Counted from the first letter of the stretch, positions 20,376-28,016 are shown. The stretch: 64,000 nucleotides of DNA from Comamonas badia DSM 17552 (GCF_000484635.1 NZ_AXVM01000001.1:372001-436000); one strand, 5' to 3'. Notes: generated from the sequence alone by a model not told the origin. Made by a program: numbers and translations.

Positions 20376-21035
20376 TCATTTCGCGGCGGCACCACCCGCC
20401 TGCACCAGCGCGATCCGCCGCTGCAGAGCATCGGCCAGCGCCTCATCGCCACCCGTACGCGCGCGCTGCTCGCGCAGCAGCAGCCAGGCCAGCACGGGGC
20501 GGCGCCAGCCCTGGGCGGAAGCCGTATCGGTCGCCAGCACCAAGGTCTCGGGCGTGGCGCGCCCGGCGCGCAACGCGGCGCCCGCGGCCACCAGGCGCGA
20601 GAGCGGATCGGCGATCGCCGCGATGGCCGCCACATTACCCGCTGCCGCGCGCTGGGCTTCGGGCAGCAGCGCCACGCGCGCCGGATCGAGCTGGCCCGCG
20701 AGGTAATCGGCATAGGCCAAATCCTGGTCGCCGGCATCCTGGCGCAGCGCATCGAACGCGGTGCACGGCCCTGTCTGCAGGCTGGCGACTTCGGCAGCGC
20801 AGCGCATGAGCTCCAGGCGCGCCATGAGCTCGGGGCGGGCGGTACGCGCGACCTCGGCGCGCGCGCGCGCCCACTCGCTGCCCGCCACCTTGTCATCGCC
20901 CGAGAGCCAGGCCTGCTGCGCCCGCTGGGCCGCGCCATGCGCATTGAGCTGCCAATCGGGTACGGGCGGCGCGCTGCCGCAGGCGGCCATCAGCAGCGCC
21001 GCCAGCATGGCCAGGCTATGGGGGGAAAATTTCAT
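20376..21035 (-). CDS. Lipoprotein of the MCE transporter operon
   Basis: A 219-residue protein with a lipoprotein signal (MKFSPHSLAMLAALLMAAC). The mature part is helical and alanine-rich, without a domain I can name. The start codon overlaps the stop of the MCE gene by 4 bases, so it is certainly in that operon. By position it corresponds to the auxiliary outer-membrane lipoprotein of MCE-type lipid transporters (PqiC-like), but it does not clearly show that family's sequence pattern. Members of MCE systems move phospholipids between inner and outer membranes. Confidence 0.65.
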   Translation of the reverse strand: MKFSPHSLAMLAALLMAACGSAPPVPDWQLNAHGAAQRAQQAWLSGDDKVAGSEWARARAEVARTARPELMARLELMRCAAEVASLQTGPCTAFDALRQDAGDQDLAYADYLAGQLDPARVALLPEAQRAAAGNVAAIAAIADPLSRLVAAGAALRAGRATPETLVLATDTASAQGWRRPVLAWLLLREQRARTGGDEALADALQRRIALVQAGGAAAK

Positions 21036-22036
21036 GGCAACTTGAGCTCCGTGTCGCGCGCAAACGGCCATTTGCGGTTGATCTCGTTGATCAGGCCTTC
21101 CACCTTGCGCAGGTTGGCATCCACGTCCGCGCGCAGGGCCGCGAGATCGGTGGTGGCCGCGCGCGCGTTGGCGCCGACGGCCTGTGCCTCGGCGAGCACG
21201 CCATCCACTTTCGACAAAGTCTGGCGCGCGTCCTGCAACAGAGCGCTGACTTGCGCCACGCTGGCGCGCACCTCGGGCAGCAGGCCATCGTCCTTGCCGC
21301 TGCCGAAGACCTGGCGGTCGGCCTTGGCGCCGATGGCGTCGAGCCGCGCCACCAGCGCCGTGCTCTGGCGCATGAGCTGGGTGGCCTGCTGCAGCAGCTC
21401 GGGCACTTTCCTGGCCTCGGCGCCGTCGCCCAGCAGCACGCCCATCGCACCGCCCGGCGCGTTCAGGCGTTCAGCCAGCGTCCTCACCTCGGCCAGCGTC
21501 TGCGCCAGCTCCGAGCCTTGCGCGGTGATGTTGTTGAGGTTGTCGAGCAGCTGGCGCGCGCTGCTCATGATGGCCGGGATTTCGGCGCCCACGTCGCCGC
21601 GGATCACCGGGCGCTCGGCGCCATCCGGCAGCGGCGGATCGCTGAGCACGCCGCTGTAGGCGCGGATCGCCGCACCGCCCACCAGCCCGCCCACCAGCGT
21701 GAAGACGCTGGATTCGCGCAGCCAGTGCGCATCGCGCCGCGCCACGTCCACGGCGATGTGTACCTTGCCGTCATCGGCCAGCGCGATGGAGCGCACCCGC
21801 CCGATCGGGAAGCCGGAAAACGTCATGTCCATGCCCACCGTCACGCCTTCGGAATCGTCGGCCAGCAGCACCAGGCGCTGCGTCTCCTCGAACGCGCCGC
21901 GCGCATACAGCAGGTACAGCACCGAGCCGGCGATCAGCAGCGCGGTAAACAGCAGCAGCAGCGTCGCCTTCAGGCGCAGGTGCGCCACCGGGCGCTGCAG
22001 CTCGGCATCCACGGATTCGTGCACGGAATCATTCAT
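21032..22036 (-). CDS. MCE-domain lipid transport protein (MlaD-like)
   Basis: A 334-residue protein with one N-terminal membrane helix (ATLLLLFTALLIAGSVLYLLY) followed by a single MCE domain (about residues 50-130, with LLADDSEGVTVGMDMTFSGF and IGRVRSIALADDGKVHIAVDV). The rest is a long helical, alanine/glutamine-rich region that in related proteins builds a tunnel across the periplasm. It is anchored in the inner membrane and carries lipids between membranes. The start overlaps the stop of the permease gene upstream. No ATPase gene lies in the operon. Confidence 0.88.
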   Translation of the reverse strand: MNDSVHESVDAELQRPVAHLRLKATLLLLFTALLIAGSVLYLLYARGAFEETQRLVLLADDSEGVTVGMDMTFSGFPIGRVRSIALADDGKVHIAVDVARRDAHWLRESSVFTLVGGLVGGAAIRAYSGVLSDPPLPDGAERPVIRGDVGAEIPAIMSSARQLLDNLNNITAQGSELAQTLAEVRTLAERLNAPGGAMGVLLGDGAEARKVPELLQQATQLMRQSTALVARLDAIGAKADRQVFGSGKDDGLLPEVRASVAQVSALLQDARQTLSKVDGVLAEAQAVGANARAATTDLAALRADVDANLRKVEGLINEINRKWPFARDTELKLP

Positions 22037-22842
22037 CAGTAGTAGTTACCCATCAGCGAAATCACCTCGATCAGCAGCAGCACCGCAAACATGCGCGCCA
22101 GCCCGCCCAGGGCATTGCCGGCAGACGCTCCGGCGCCCGCCGCATACAGCCCGCTGGCCATGGGAATCACCGCCACCGCCAGGCTGAACAGCAGCGTCTT
22201 GAGCGCAAACACCAGCGTGATCTGCGGCGTGAACACCTGTCCGAACATGCGCGTGTAGCCCGCCAGCCCGGCCAGGTTGACCCCATACACGCCAATGTAG
22301 GCCATGGCCAGCGCCACCACGCAGGAGAGCGCCGCCAGCGTGATGCTGGCGTGCAGCCCCGCCACCACGCGCGGCAGCACCTCGGCGCGCACCAGCGCCA
22401 CACCCTGCACGCCACCCGCCAGGCGCAGGCGCGCCAGCTGCGCGCCGCTGGGTATCGTGGTGCGCATGGCGACGAACAGCGCGGCGGTGAGCGGAATGAG
22501 CTCCAGCACCAGCACCCGCACCACCATCTCCAGCGCATAGCGCGTGAGGCCGTAGCTGAGCGCCGTCACCACCACGATGCGCGTGAGCACCAGGCTGATG
22601 AGTGCCGCCAGCACCGTGAAGCCCAGCAGGATGGGCAGCGTATCCCGCACGATCTGGCGCGCCAGCCGCAGACGCGCCGGGCTCCCCCAGCTCGACGGCG
22701 AGAGCAGCAGCACCAGCACCACCGCGCCCAGATCCAGGATGCGCCACCACGCCAGCAGGCGTGCGCGCGCGCCGCGCCAGAAGCGGTCGAGCCAGGGCGC
22801 AGGGGTCATCGCGGGCGCGTGCATGCGGTCGTCATCCAACAC
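22036..22842 (-). CDS. MlaE-family ABC transporter permease
   Basis: A 268-residue integral membrane protein of the MlaE/YrbE family, the permease of MCE-type ABC lipid transporters. Segments ILLGFTVLAALISLVLTRIVV, VLELIPLTAALFVAMRTT and the closing LGGLARMFAVLLLIEVISLMGNYY match the family, and the usual conserved central E/G-rich loop is present as VRAEVLPRVVAGLHASI. It is the first gene of a three-gene operon. The expected ATPase gene (MlaF type) is not adjacent; upstream is an unrelated methyltransferase gene. Confidence 0.87.
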   Translation of the reverse strand: MLDDDRMHAPAMTPAPWLDRFWRGARARLLAWWRILDLGAVVLVLLLSPSSWGSPARLRLARQIVRDTLPILLGFTVLAALISLVLTRIVVVTALSYGLTRYALEMVVRVLVLELIPLTAALFVAMRTTIPSGAQLARLRLAGGVQGVALVRAEVLPRVVAGLHASITLAALSCVVALAMAYIGVYGVNLAGLAGYTRMFGQVFTPQITLVFALKTLLFSLAVAVIPMASGLYAAGAGASAGNALGGLARMFAVLLLIEVISLMGNYY

Positions 22843-22854
22843 CTGGAGCAGGCC

Positions 22855-23307
22855 TCAAATCCACCGGCGGACCCTGGCCTTGTACGCATCGTAGCCGGAA
22901 CCAAACAATGATGACAGCGCCCGCTCTTCCGGAAGTATCTGAAACCGATTCATATAGAGCACAAATGCGGCCGGGCCCATGAGTGCCAGAGGGGAAGACA
23001 AGCAGATGGCGAAACCCAAAAGGCCAATCAGCATGGCAAGGTACATGGGATTGCGCGAAAGGCCGAACAATCCGGTTGAGACAAGGGCCGTCGCACTTTC
23101 CGGCTTCAGCGGATTGAAGGTGGTTTTGGCTCTGCGCACGGTTATGACCCCCGCGATATTGAGAACCAATCCACCCACCATCAAGAGTACGCCAAAGGCA
23201 GTCCCATGGGGTATGGAAACCAGCGGGCCGAGCTTTGCAAGGAGCCACATGCTTGACGCAGTGACAGCCAAAACAGCAGGCGGAGGAATTTTCAGCTCCA
23301 GGTTCAT
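22855..23307 (-). CDS. Isoprenylcysteine carboxyl methyltransferase-family membrane protein
   Basis: A 150-residue protein with four predicted membrane helices. The S-adenosylmethionine-binding signature of the ICMT/PEMT family is clear: GLFGLSRNPMYLAMLIGLLG (about residues 82-101) and LPEERALSSLFGSGYDAYKARVRRWI at the C-terminus. Bacterial members methylate unknown small substrates or lipids. ATG 23307 follows a GGAG ribosome binding site; the longer frame upstream looks non-coding. Confidence 0.85.
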   Translation of the reverse strand: MNLELKIPPPAVLAVTASSMWLLAKLGPLVSIPHGTAFGVLLMVGGLVLNIAGVITVRRAKTTFNPLKPESATALVSTGLFGLSRNPMYLAMLIGLLGFAICLSSPLALMGPAAFVLYMNRFQILPEERALSSLFGSGYDAYKARVRRWI

Positions 23308-23436
23308 GCGGTGAATCTCCTTTGAGGACTGACAGGCTGCTGAATCACCCACCCGCGCGGCCCAGACGTTCCGGGCTCGAAAGTGATCTCGGGAACTGCG
23401 TTTCCACCAAGTGCCAGAGACCATGGTTTCAAAAAT

Positions 23437-23895
23437 TCACACATGCCGGCGCCCCACCGCCGCCGGCGGCGGCACCGGTTCCGCATCCGCCCGCGCATGC
23501 AGCGCCTCGATCACGTGGCACTGCGCGCCGGTGCCGTCGCAGCGGCTGCGCAGGTCCAGCAGCGCCCGTTCCAGCGTGCGCAGTTCCGCAAGGCGGGTGC
23601 GCACATGCTGCAGATGTTCATCGAGCGTGGCGCAGGCGGCATGGTCGGTGCCGGCGCCGCGCACATCCAGCGCCAGCAGCGTGCGCACCTCGTCGAGCGA
23701 CATGTCCATCGCCCGGCACAGCCGCACGAAGCGCAGCCGGTGCACCTCCGCATCGCTGTAAAAACGATAGCTGTTGCCGCCCCGCACGCCTGCCGCCAGC
23801 AGCCCTTCCTTCTCGTAATAGCGGATATTGGCGGCGGACACGCCCGACAGGCGCGCCGCTTCGCCGATGCGGTGGTGGGGGCTTTGCGGGCTCAC
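23437..23895 (-). CDS. MerR-family heavy-metal responsive regulator (CadR/PbrR-like)
   Basis: A roughly 152-residue MerR-type activator. The DNA-binding domain reads HRIGEAARLSGVSAANIRYYEKEGLL and NSYRFYSDAEVHRLRFVRLCRAMDMSLDEVR, followed by a coiled-coil dimer helix and the loop RSRCDGTGAQCHVIEAL. Cysteines at about 88, 119 and 126 (from the GTG start) fit the metal site of Cd/Pb/Zn sensors. The start is uncertain: the GTG at 23895 gives a normal N-terminus, whereas ATG 23931 would place the divergent promoter inside the coding region. It is divergent from the metal ATPase gene it most likely activates. Confidence 0.85.
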   Translation of the reverse strand: MSPQSPHHRIGEAARLSGVSAANIRYYEKEGLLAAGVRGGNSYRFYSDAEVHRLRFVRLCRAMDMSLDEVRTLLALDVRGAGTDHAACATLDEHLQHVRTRLAELRTLERALLDLRSRCDGTGAQCHVIEALHARADAEPVPPPAAVGRRHV

Positions 23896-23896
23896 G

Positions 23897-23928
23897 CTTG
23901 ACTTTCGAGTGACTTCAAGGTTTCCAAT
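23897..23928 (+). promoter_or_regulatory. Probable MerR-type promoter of the metal ATPase gene
   Basis: TTGACT (23898-23903) and a weak -10-like TCCAAT (23923-23928) are separated by 19 bases, the long spacing usual for MerR-activated promoters. A dyad CTTGA-N13-TCAAG lies in the spacer. The predicted transcript would start almost at the ATG (23935), so the message may be nearly leaderless; no ribosome binding site is seen. Confidence 0.5.
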
Positions 23929-23934
23929 CATCGC

Positions 23935-25959
23935 ATGAACCACGCAAGCCATGCCCCCCCGCACTCCCACACCGGAGATCACGATCACAAGCACGGCCGC
24001 GCGCATGCAGCCGCCCCGCCGGCCAGCGCCTGCTCCTCCTGCGGGAGCCACGACGAGCACGGCGGCGGGCACGAACACGGCCTGCTGCCCAACTGGCCGC
24101 GCATCGGCCTGGCGCTGGCCTTTGCCGTCGGCGCGGAGCTGGCTCATGCGTTTTCCCAGCCCTGGCCGGGCATGGTGCTGGCCGTGGTGGCCATCGCGCT
24201 GGCGGGTCTGGGCGTGTACCGCGCGGGCATCAAGGACTTGCTGGCGCTGCGCCTGGGCATCAGCGCGCTGATGACGGTGGCCGTCACCGGCGCGGTGCTG
24301 ATCGGCCAGTGGCCCGAGGCCGCCATGGTGATGGCGCTCTACGTCGCGGCCGAGCGCATCGAGCACGGCGCGATGGACAAGGCACGGAGCGCCATCCGCG
24401 GCCTGCTGGATCTGGCGCCCGAGATGGCCGACGTGCTGCAGGCGGACGGCAGCGTGCAGCGCCAGCCCGCCGCCCAGGTGGCGCTGGGCAGCGTGCTGCG
24501 CATCACCCCCGGCGCGCGCGTGCCGCTGGACGGTACGGTGACGCAGGGCACCAGCGCCGTGAACCAGGCGCCCATCACCGGCGAGAGCCAGCCCGCCGAC
24601 AAGGCCGTGGGCGACCCGCTCTACGCCGGCAGCGTGAACCAGCAGGGCGAGCTCTTGATGCGCGTCACCGCCGCCGCCAGCGGCACGCTGCTGGCGCGCA
24701 TCGTGCATGCGGTGGAGCAGGCGCAGGCCAGCCGCGCGCCCACGCAGCGCTTCGTCGATCGCTTTGCCGCCATCTACACGCCCATCGTCTTTGCGCTGGC
24801 CCTGCTGCTGGCCGTGGCCGCGCCGCTCTTCATGGGCTGGACCTGGCAGCACGCGGCGTATGAGGCACTGGCGCTGCTGGTGATCGCCTGCCCCTGCGCG
24901 CTGGTGATCTCCACGCCGGTCACCGTGGTCAGCGCGCTGACCGCAGCGGCGCGGCGCGGCATCCTGATCAAGGGCGGCAGCGCACTGGAAGGCGCGCGCG
25001 CGCTGCGCGCCATCGCGCTGGACAAGACCGGCACGCTCACCACCGGCCAGCCCACGCTGGTGCACTGGCAGGCGCTGGCGGGCACCGCGCCCGAACGCGC
25101 CGCGCTGCTGGCCGCCAGCCTGGCGGGCCGCTCCGATCACCCCGTCTCGCGCGCCATCACGCAGGGTCTGGCCCAAAGCCCGGCGCCGGGCCAGCCGCTG
25201 GATGCGCAGGATTTCAGCGCGCTGCCCGGGCGCGGCGTGCAAGGCAGTCTGGAGGGCGACACCTGGGCACTGGGCAACGCCCGCCTGGCGCGCGAGCGCG
25301 GCCTGCTCGATGACGCCCTCGCCGCCCTGCTGGCCGAGCACGAACAGCAGGGCCGCACGCTCACGCTGCTGATGAACGCCAGCGCCGTACACGGCCTGTT
25401 CGCCGTGGCCGACCCGCTGCGCGAGCACGCGGCTGAGGCCATCACGCGCCTGAAGGCGCTGGGCATCCACCCCGTGGTGCTCAGCGGCGACAACAGCGCC
25501 ACCGTGCGCGCCATCGCCGCGCAGGCCGGTATCGACGATGCACGCGGCAGCCTGCTGCCCGAAGACAAGCTCACCGCCCTGGCCGAACTGCAGGCCCGGC
25601 GCGGCCCCACCGCCATGACTGGCGACGGCATCAACGACGCGCCCGCGCTGGCCGCCGCCGACCTGGGCTTTGCCATGGGCGGCCAGCACGCCACCGGCAT
25701 GGCCATGGAAACCGCGGGCGTGGTGCTGATGAACGACGACCTGCGCCGCGTGGCCGACACCGTGCAGCTCTCGCGCCGCGCGCACCGCGTGCTGTGGCAG
25801 AACATCAGCGCCGCGCTGCTGGTGAAGGCCGCCTTCTGCCTGCTGGCCGTGATGGGCATCGCCACCATGTGGATGGCCGTGGCGGCCGACATGGGGGTGA
25901 GTTTGCTGGTGATCGCCAACGGCCTCAGGCTGCGGCGCCTGCCCGCCAGCGGCGCGTGA
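23935..25959 (+). CDS. Heavy-metal (Zn/Cd/Pb) translocating P1B-type ATPase
   Basis: A 674-residue ATP-driven exporter of soft divalent metals. Catalytic features: TGES in the actuator domain (about 215-218), the membrane metal site CPC at 319-321, the phosphorylated aspartate D363 in DKTGTLT, a SDHPVS segment for nucleotide binding and TGDGINDAPAL in the hinge. The CPC motif with the MerR neighbour points to Zn/Cd/Pb rather than copper. The usual N-terminal heavy-metal-associated domain (GMTCxxC) is missing. Instead the first 50 residues carry about 13 histidines plus CSSCG, which could bind metal. It is divergent from its regulator. Confidence 0.93.
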   Translation: MNHASHAPPHSHTGDHDHKHGRAHAAAPPASACSSCGSHDEHGGGHEHGLLPNWPRIGLALAFAVGAELAHAFSQPWPGMVLAVVAIALAGLGVYRAGIKDLLALRLGISALMTVAVTGAVLIGQWPEAAMVMALYVAAERIEHGAMDKARSAIRGLLDLAPEMADVLQADGSVQRQPAAQVALGSVLRITPGARVPLDGTVTQGTSAVNQAPITGESQPADKAVGDPLYAGSVNQQGELLMRVTAAASGTLLARIVHAVEQAQASRAPTQRFVDRFAAIYTPIVFALALLLAVAAPLFMGWTWQHAAYEALALLVIACPCALVISTPVTVVSALTAAARRGILIKGGSALEGARALRAIALDKTGTLTTGQPTLVHWQALAGTAPERAALLAASLAGRSDHPVSRAITQGLAQSPAPGQPLDAQDFSALPGRGVQGSLEGDTWALGNARLARERGLLDDALAALLAEHEQQGRTLTLLMNASAVHGLFAVADPLREHAAEAITRLKALGIHPVVLSGDNSATVRAIAAQAGIDDARGSLLPEDKLTALAELQARRGPTAMTGDGINDAPALAAADLGFAMGGQHATGMAMETAGVVLMNDDLRRVADTVQLSRRAHRVLWQNISAALLVKAAFCLLAVMGIATMWMAVAADMGVSLLVIANGLRLRRLPASGA

Positions 25960-25962
25960 GGC
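25931..25962 (+). repeat. 32-bp direct repeat, copy 1 (end of ATPase gene)
   Basis: The last coding bases and stop of the ATPase gene (beginning TGCGGCGCCTGCC) recur at 27006-27037 with 31 of 32 identities. The two copies bracket the REP-like palindrome and the vapBC genes. Confidence 0.85.
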
Positions 25963-26050
25963 CCGGCTACCGCACAAATGCGCCTCGCCTTGCGGGAGCA
26001 CATTTCAGAGCGTGTTGCTTCTATTGATCCGGCCCGATGAAATCTCCAGT

Positions 26051-26107
26051 TGTGGGAGCGGTTTCAGCCGCGAACGCCGTATTCGCGGCTGAAGCCGCTC
26101 CCACAAG
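26051..26107. repeat. REP-like long palindrome
   Basis: Two 25-base arms, beginning TTGTGGGAGCGG and ending CCGCTCCCACAA, pair with one mismatch around the 7-base loop CGCCGTA. The sequence resembles the REP (repetitive extragenic palindromic) families of Pseudomonas and Xanthomonas. It could also terminate transcription or protect the 3' end of the ATPase mRNA. No REP-associated transposase is present in the window. Confidence 0.8.
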
Positions 26108-26177
26108 AGGTACAAACTTCACAGGGCCGGAGCAACAAGATTCCTCGACGGGCCAGGTGCCGACCAGCGCCTGACGG

Positions 26178-26585
26178 TCAGCGGCTCGCCGCCAGCAGCC
26201 GCACGCCCGGCTGTCTGGCGAGTGCCTTGTCAAAGCTGACGGTGTGCTCGCAGCCCAGGCGGCGGTTGCGCACCGCAATCAGGCAATCGGCAAAACCCGC
26301 CTTGCCGCTGCGAAACGCAGTCACGGCCTGTTCCAGCGTAGGTCGGTCTTCAAAGGCAAAGGTCTTGACGGACAGCAGCAGATCAACCACGCCCGCCAGC
26401 GCGGCCCTGTCCTGGCCGTAGCGCCCCTTGAGCACCCACAGGGTCTCCACGATGACGAGGTCACTCAAAAGAACGGCCTCCGGCGTGTCATTGATGGGTT
26501 CAAGCAGTTCGCGCACCGCCTGGGCCTGCGCCGTGTCGTCGTTGACGAGCAGGCGCACCAGCACGTTGGTGTCGAAGCCGATCAC
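26178..26585 (-). CDS. vapC: VapC-type PIN-domain ribonuclease toxin
   Basis: A 135-residue PIN-domain protein starting at GTG 26585. The acidic active-site residues are in place: GFDTNVLVRLL (D near the N-terminus), DLVIVETLWVL (E in the middle) and GFADCLIAVRNR followed by TVSFDKALAR. VapC toxins cleave tRNA or rRNA and are neutralised by the partner. The start overlaps the vapB stop by 4 bases. The pair lies between two 32-bp direct repeats, as if acquired as a unit. Confidence 0.9.
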   Translation of the reverse strand: MIGFDTNVLVRLLVNDDTAQAQAVRELLEPINDTPEAVLLSDLVIVETLWVLKGRYGQDRAALAGVVDLLLSVKTFAFEDRPTLEQAVTAFRSGKAGFADCLIAVRNRRLGCEHTVSFDKALARQPGVRLLAASR

Positions 26586-26896
26586 GCGGTCTGGCCTTGC
26601 TTGCCTTGCCGGCCTTGGGGCGGGTGGGTACCCGCCCCGCCAAGTGCCTGGGTGAAGCGGGCGTTGGCCTCGGCCTCGATGGCCTCCTGCATCTCCTGCA
26701 CGCTGACGGGCTCCATGCCGGGCCGGTGCAGCGCGCCGAAGATATCCAGCGCGGTCTTGCTGACGGGGCGCACGCGGATGGCGCCGTCCACGACGTCGAA
26801 ATCCAGCCGCGTGCCCTCCACCAGCCCCAACTGGTCGCGGATGGCCTTGGGCAAGGTCACCTGACCCTTGCTGCTGACGGTGGCATGCAAATGCAT
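26582..26896 (-). CDS. vapB: AbrB-family antitoxin (VapB)
   Basis: A 104-residue antitoxin. The N-terminal swapped-hairpin AbrB DNA-binding domain is seen as ATVSSKGQVTLPKAIRDQLGL and GTRLDFDVVDGAIRVRPV (residues 5-47). The C-terminal tail would bind the VapC toxin. An AAGGAG-type ribosome binding site precedes ATG 26896. In this family the antitoxin represses the operon, so the AT-rich stretch at 26897-26955 is the likely promoter and operator. Confidence 0.9.
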   Translation of the reverse strand: MHLHATVSSKGQVTLPKAIRDQLGLVEGTRLDFDVVDGAIRVRPVSKTALDIFGALHRPGMEPVSVQEMQEAIEAEANARFTQALGGAGTHPPQGRQGKQGQTA

Positions 26897-26953
26897 AGTC
26901 TTCTCCTTGGTCGCTGGTTTTCCGACTACTCATCAAAAATCAGAAAGCAAATT

Positions 26954-27010
26954 TTAAGTCGGAATTTTGGCCAAAGTCAGGATCACCTCGCGGACCATCG
27001 AGCCCTGCGG
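26954..27010 (-). pseudogene. Remnant of the 3' end of an HTH regulator gene
   Basis: Read on the minus strand this stretch encodes PQGSMVREVILTLAKIPT and a stop. It matches the end of the HTH regulator encoded at 28216-28665 (PQRKLIREVILTFAKVHP). Only about 18 codons remain, fused directly to the duplicated end of the ATPase gene, so it marks an old rearrangement. Confidence 0.6.
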
Positions 27011-27037
27011 CGCATGCCCGCCAGCGGCGCGTGAGGC
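27006..27037 (+). repeat. 32-bp direct repeat, copy 2
   Basis: This copy of the ATPase gene end (TGCGGCGCATGCC...) differs from copy 1 (25931-25962) at one position. It is not attached to any coding frame and lies just after the HTH remnant, marking the far side of the vapBC-bearing segment. Confidence 0.85.
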
Positions 27038-27049
27038 AAGCGCGGAATC

Positions 27050-27507
27050 TCAGCGCCAGTGGTTGAGGATATGGAACTGGCCCTGCACAGGCAGGCTGGC
27101 GGCTTCCAGCGCCGCGATGGCCAGCACGATCTGCTCGTAGCCCATGGTGTTGCGCGGGTTGCCGTCGCGGAAGATGGCGAGCACACCAGCATGCCCATCA
27201 GCCTGCCGCGCCAGTGCCAGAAAGTCGGCCACGTTGCGGGTCAGCAGCACACGCCCCTGGCTTTGTGCCTGGGCAAAGACCTGCGCATCGGGCAAGCCAT
27301 TGCAGCCCAGCTCTGCGACGCTGATACGACTTCGCCTTCAAACGTATAACTGCGTTGGTTCGCCTTGCCGTGCGACAGCACTGATCTGCGGCTTCCCGCC
27401 TTGTTCTACGCTCGAATGCAAAGTCGTATGAGCATGTCGTGCCCGGCGTGGCGCAGGGCATCGAGCAGGCGGCGCGCCTGGGTGTCCTCATCGACCAGCA
27501 GCTTCAT
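27050..27507 (-). pseudogene. DUF5615 (PIN-like) toxin gene, split by a miniature element
   Basis: The intact start, ATG 27507, encodes MKLLVDEDTQARRLLDALR and HAGHDML, the typical N-terminus of the DUF5615 PIN-like toxins, then enters the 106-bp element and meets a stop at 27406. After the element the frame resumes with SVAELGCNGLPDAQVFAQA, GRVLLTRNVADFLALA and HAGVLAIFRD, which is the rest of the family. The two parts together would make about 115 residues. An internal ATG at 27295 leaves an 81-residue fragment without the first acidic active-site residues, so the toxin is almost certainly inactive. Its start overlaps the stop of the intact antitoxin-like gene. Confidence 0.88.
27324..27429. 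mobile_element. 106-bp miniature inverted-repeat element, copy 1
   Basis: The element has 9-bp perfect terminal inverted repeats, ATACGACTT and AAGTCGTAT, and no coding capacity. It interrupts the DUF5615 toxin gene. A second copy at 49427-49531 is about 92 percent identical by eye (roughly eight differences and one single-base gap). The small size, inverted ends and insertion into a gene fit a non-autonomous transposable element. Confidence 0.8.
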
Positions 27508-28016
27508 GCCGGTATGTGCTCAGGGGCGATACCTTCGGCCAGCAGGCGCTGGCGCTCCTCGTCAGCCTCGGCCTCGATCAGCGCGCGCTGGGCTTCGCAG
27601 TACGCAAAGGCTTCTTCCACGGCGTGCAGAGGCAAGCTCCAGTTGTCGGCAGCTTCCACGGCGCTCAGGCCGTTGGCCTGGGCGTCAAGCCAGACAGCGC
27701 TGGCCTGCAGCTTGCGCCCCTTGATCCACAACTGGCGGCGCCAGGGGTGCGGGCGCTCCACCAGCCATTGCCAGGCGGGCGGCAAATTGGCCTCCAGCTC
27801 GGGGATGGCCAGACGTGTGGCCTGCTGCGGGCTGCGCCCGACGAACAGGTGGTTGCCCTGGCGCGATTCGTTCACCAGCAGCGTGGTGAGCTGGGCCGCA
27901 CGCAGCACGGTGTCCTTCATGCTGGAGGTAGCCAGTGCGGTGCGCAGATTGGCCAGCACTTCATCCTGCTCGGGCGTCAGGTCGAAGTTGGCGCGCTTGG
28001 TCAGGGTGGCGGGCAT
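27504..28016 (-). CDS. DUF433-type antitoxin
   Basis: A 170-residue protein. The C-terminal part (about residues 92-150: LWIKGRKLQASAVWLDAQ, NGLSAVEAADNWSLPLHAVEEAFAY) is a DUF433 helical domain, the standard partner of DUF5615 toxins. The N-terminal half (PEQDEVLANLRTALATSSMKDTVLRAAQ) is probably the DNA-binding or dimer part. The stop overlaps the toxin start (ATGA). The antitoxin gene is intact although the toxin gene is broken. A perfect 9-bp-arm palindrome at 28041-28064 lies just upstream and is the probable operator. Confidence 0.75.
   Translation of the reverse strand: MPATLTKRANFDLTPEQDEVLANLRTALATSSMKDTVLRAAQLTTLLVNESRQGNHLFVGRSPQQATRLAIPELEANLPPAWQWLVERPHPWRRQLWIKGRKLQASAVWLDAQANGLSAVEAADNWSLPLHAVEEAFAYCEAQRALIEAEADEERQRLLAEGIAPEHIPA

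Noticed and set aside
23437-26001. An 854-residue minus-strand frame running through the metal ATPase gene into the MerR gene
   Set aside because: Only its last 152 codons (from 23895) are real (MerR regulator). The rest is the antisense shadow of the ATPase.
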